64,000 nt of DNA from Collybiopsis luxurians FD-317 M1. Lineage: Eukaryota > Basidiomycota > Agaricomycetes > Agaricales > Omphalotaceae. Positions 60,972 to 64,000 of this stretch are shown in pieces. Position 1 is the first letter of the stretch, and the number at the start of each line of letters is the position of its first letter. The stretch covers positions 156,248-220,247 of the forward strand of contig KN834773.1 of NCBI GenBank assembly GCA_000827265.1, in the 5' to 3' direction. The notes below the pieces were generated by a model. That model was not told the DNA's origin. It did not search any database and worked only from the letters and a program-made list of their open reading frames with translations. Made by a program: the position numbers and the translations under genes.

Positions 60972-63480
60972 AGCATTGGATATGCTGTCCCCGCTGGAAT
61001 TCCACTTCAGTTACCATGGTCTGGCTATCCAGTTCTCTCAGGTAGGTAATTTGGCAAGTTAAATTTGGTAAAAACTAAGGTGGTTCAGCTCCCAGGCCCC
61101 AGTCCCAAATGCAGCAGCCTGCTTTCCATCATCAGTATCCAATCCCATTTGCTTCTCCTCACACCCAGGCTCAGCTTCTTCAGACTAATCAAACTCAACT
61201 CCATGGGGCCCAAACATCAGGAATCCCAGGTTATGCTCCTCAATATCCAGTCCCACATACTGTTCCTCTAGGTGTTACTACCAGTTTTAGTCCTATGCCT
61301 TACTATCCCCTTATGAGCAGGCCTTCTCAGATGGGTTTGAGTGATCCTTCCAGTGCTATTCATGCCAACTCAGCTCAGATAATAAATGACCCCTTCCAAA
61401 TGCCAAGCTCTTCTCACCCATTTTACTCTCAGACTTCAGTAGCAAATGTAACCATGCAGGGTGACCAAAGTAGCACCTTTTCTTTTGCATTGGAAAGGAT
61501 ATTAATTCTTCAGCCATCAAGTACAATCTCAATGTCATGAAAATAATACTTCTGTGCAGCTCTATCAATTCTTCTGAAGCAATGACCAAGTTATGACATC
61601 TCTACTTGCATTTTTACCAAGCAGAATTTTTTCACCTTCCCATGTGTAGGCATTGGAGAAGTCTGAATGAGCAGCGTAAAATGTACGACATTTTAACAAT
61701 TTACTTATTTGATAAGATTCACATGTTACTAGTTCGGGTACCTTGGTCATCCGACAATTTACTGCCGTAAGTGATTACAGTGCTTTGCGTAACTCTGTGG
61801 CCCTGTCAGAATTCTCGCATCTGTATTTATTAATATACCAGGACCAGGCCCTTTTACTATGCAAAACCTATGATAAGCAATGAAAAAGGTTGAGTTCAGA
61901 TGAGTTCCGACCAAACTGACTCTTTCTTGTGAACGTTTGTTGAGGATTTTGTGAGTTTCATATACAAATGGGGCCTGGGCCCGGTCTATTAGTAATACAA
62001 ATAAACAGATGCGAGAATTCTGAGGGGTCACAGAATTACGCAAAGCTGTAATAGACGGCTGATCATGCCATGTGCGTACTGCAACAGGTGCTTCATTTAA
62101 CGCACCACAATTTTGGTGCGTTAGGTTTTGCATCCTGTGTATCCTTACCTTCCATCAGTCCTTAAGTCTTAGCAGGAACACACTCTGCAGAAGATTTTGC
62201 ACATCGCAGATTCTTTCAGGGTCTGTTCATCCTCCTTGTTCTTACTCAAACTTTTGATCAGACCGTATGACTCTAGCCCCACCGCTTGTGTTCTTGGATT
62301 CCTCGGGTGAGTCCCTTTGTATTGAATTTAGAGGTCAAAATTTGCTGAACGGACAATGTGTGGTGTCAGGAATCACATTTAAGCAAATATTATGAACATA
62401 GTCAATGCCAGCTACGGAGATGGTTATGCTTATAGCGGTACCTTGTCTGCATCTGGGGGAATGCATGCTACTGGCATCACAGCCCCTCCAACTTCATACA
62501 GGAACATTCCAGCATCAGCTGAATTCAGTCCTCGGATAACAACCACTGTGAACTGAGCCACTGTTCGGTGGACTTTTGTCCCCAATCTTCTGGATGAACT
62601 TACTATATTACATGGTGAATCGTTAGATGTTCTGCAGGAGTTCGATGATGGATGGGTTCTGTGTGTCAATGGCAGGGGGGAGAAGGGGATGGTTCTGCTA
62701 GAGTGCTTAGCTTCAGGAAATGACACGGGATCAGAGTTCTATGGAGACAGATCATTAAGTCTGCCGCCTCTCCAATGCCCTTCTTCAAATGAACTATTTA
62801 TACCTCCACTCAGAACCCCAAGCCCAAGTCCGCCGCCACCTTTCCAACACCCTTCCTCATATGAGCCAATGCCAATTATACCAGAATTATCTCGGCCCAA
62901 AACTCTGACCCTGCTGCCTCTCCACTTTTCTGAGCACGAAGCTGTTATGCCTCATTCCCCTCCCATTTTGCAAGCCCATAGGAAAACAGTATGTCTTGAC
63001 CTTGACTTGGTTTGCAGTTTTTTGAATTTGAAATTTAGGATGGTTCATCCATTTCTTCTGACCATAAAGTCCAAATTATGACTGACAAAAAGTGTTTGCC
63101 ACCTGTATCAATGCCTATTGATGTCCACAAAGCCGGCATGGCCATTTCTTCTGACCCTAAAGTCCAAACTGCAACCAAAGAAGAGTGTATGTCACCCTTA
63201 TTATTGTATACTGATAGTGGGAGAGGGACCGATCAACGGTTGGTAACATCATACACTACTTTGGGCTCAATTATGACTGATTTTTCAGCAAGCATGGTAG
63301 ACTGGCTGAAATGTTATTGATAGGCAAATTCACATTGGATGCACTGTATCATCGAATATACTTCAAGACTGAGATACGAAAAGTAATCACCGCTGTGAGT
63401 ACTCCTCTCATTTATGTCTGCTGGATTCGATCTGATTTGTCTTTCATTTGTAGGGCATTTCACAATGTTAGTTTAACAGC
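60972..63480 (+). pseudogene. Decayed Pro/Gln-rich SH3-domain protein gene
   Basis: A spliced frame SIGYAVPAGIPLQLPWSGY then (intron near 61041-61087) PRPQSQMQQPAFHHQYPIPF forms a Pro/Gln-rich stretch. At 62392 a frame opens with NIVNASYGDGYAYSGTLSAS and meets a TGA at 62554-62556 directly before an SH3-like domain: TVRWTFVPNLLDELTILHGE, LQEFDDGWVLCVNGRGEKG, MVLLECL. A Pro-rich tail follows. A last block LIGKFTLDALYHRIYFKTEI near 63310-63385 is in a shifted frame. SH3 signature residues (DDGW, GMV) are well kept. The internal stop, the frame shift and a 271-bp MITE at 61778 suggest a dead gene. An intron-rich functional model cannot be fully excluded. Confidence 0.55.
61778..62048. mobile_element. 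271-bp MITE with imperfect TIRs and TA target duplication
   Basis: Left arm CAGTGCTTTGCGTAACTCTG and the inverse of the right arm (CAGCTTTGCGTAATTCTGTG) align with one 2-bp gap. The arms stay related for about 80 bp (including CAGAATTCTCGCATCTGT on both). TA flanks at 61776-61777 and 62049-62050. No coding capacity. Confidence 0.75.
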
Positions 63481-64000
63481 ATCATTGGAATTATTCTACA
63501 ATCCTTAACTCATTCTATAATTATAGCACCGGCTTTTACCTCCCCTCAAGCATCTGTACTCTCCGGGGCATCCAATTTTCAAATGGAAGGTATTGGATTA
63601 TTATTAGGTATTCACAAGGTACAATTGGATATATCTATCTATGGAACACTTTCTCATAGTTGTACTATACTTATATTTATGTTCCCTTGCTATCTCACAC
63701 TGTTCTATCTTTAGTAGTAGTGTACTTATATCTCGTCCCACCATCACATCTCAGTTCTCATGATTCCTATCACATATACCCATTCTTGTGTACTAGTTCT
63801 CATGATACTTAGTTACATGTTCTCATCTATCTTTTATCCAGCCAATGGTTGACTACATATAACATTGTGTACTTGTATATAAAGCCACCTACATACACGA
63901 ACAATCTAGTGGCGCTTTTCCCCCCTTTGATCTGTGTGATCATTTCAGTGCTGTGTGCACTGTCTATTATTCTTCTAACTAGTGTTCATAACCTCTAATA
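63481..64000. other. Window end without recognisable gene
   Basis: AT/TC-rich sequence with a TATATAAAG near 63876. No gene could be supported; a gene might begin beyond the window edge. Confidence 0.35.

Overview
The window is nuclear DNA from a filamentous basidiomycete, most likely an Agaricomycete. Genes are broken by many short GT-AG introns of about 50-80 bp. The protein set is typical of mushroom-forming fungi: a BTB/POZ protein of the expanded agaricomycete type, DH-BAR-SH3 and SH3 proteins, small LysM proteins and a DIRS-order retroelement. No rRNA, tRNA, CRISPR array or bacterial-style operon was seen.

Layout. 456-2051 (+) is a glutamine-synthetase-like enzyme. 2371-16146 (-) is a tandem array of four DUF2235 alpha/beta-hydrolase genes, three apparently intact and the fourth a deleted pseudogene. 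Duplicated upstream flanks and a MITE lie between them. 17570-19181 (+) is a BTB protein, 19962-20567 (-) a small four-exon hypothetical gene, 21096-23878 (+) a flavin-dependent oxidoreductase with a very large Ser/Thr-rich insertion, and 24430-27578 (-) a DH-BAR-SH3 Rho-GEF.

28300-52630 is a repeat-driven accessory region. It holds six intact genes for secreted two-LysM proteins, all on the + strand (starts 31144, 36314, 45642, 47213, 49696, 51265), plus one gutted remnant at 52281-52630. The first three sit in duplicated units of about 3 kb. The third unit has been split by a DIRS-like tyrosine-recombinase retrotransposon (38785-43954, gag-RT/RNase H-YR, carrying five in-frame TGA codons) and by a 659-bp TIR element with a TA duplication (43998-44656). 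The un-inserted paralogous units serve as internal empty sites.

52826-57181 (-) is a PMR1/SPCA-type Ca2+/Mn2+ P-type ATPase and 58088-58654 (-) a conserved fungal protein of unknown function. The right end holds an 874-bp non-autonomous element with ~300-bp inverted repeats and a 9-bp target duplication, further small inverted-repeat elements, and a decayed SH3-domain gene.

How the parts relate. The conserved single-copy genes (GS-like, Rho-GEF, PMR1) look unrelated in function to each other. The two multigene arrays (DUF2235 hydrolases and LysM proteins) show birth-and-death evolution by tandem duplication, deletion and transposon invasion. LysM proteins bind chitin oligomers and are usually secreted to shield hyphae or blunt chitin recognition, so the LysM array is best read as a rapidly evolving secreted-protein cluster. 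All splice models were built by eye from frames, GT-AG borders and paralogue alignment, with no transcript data.
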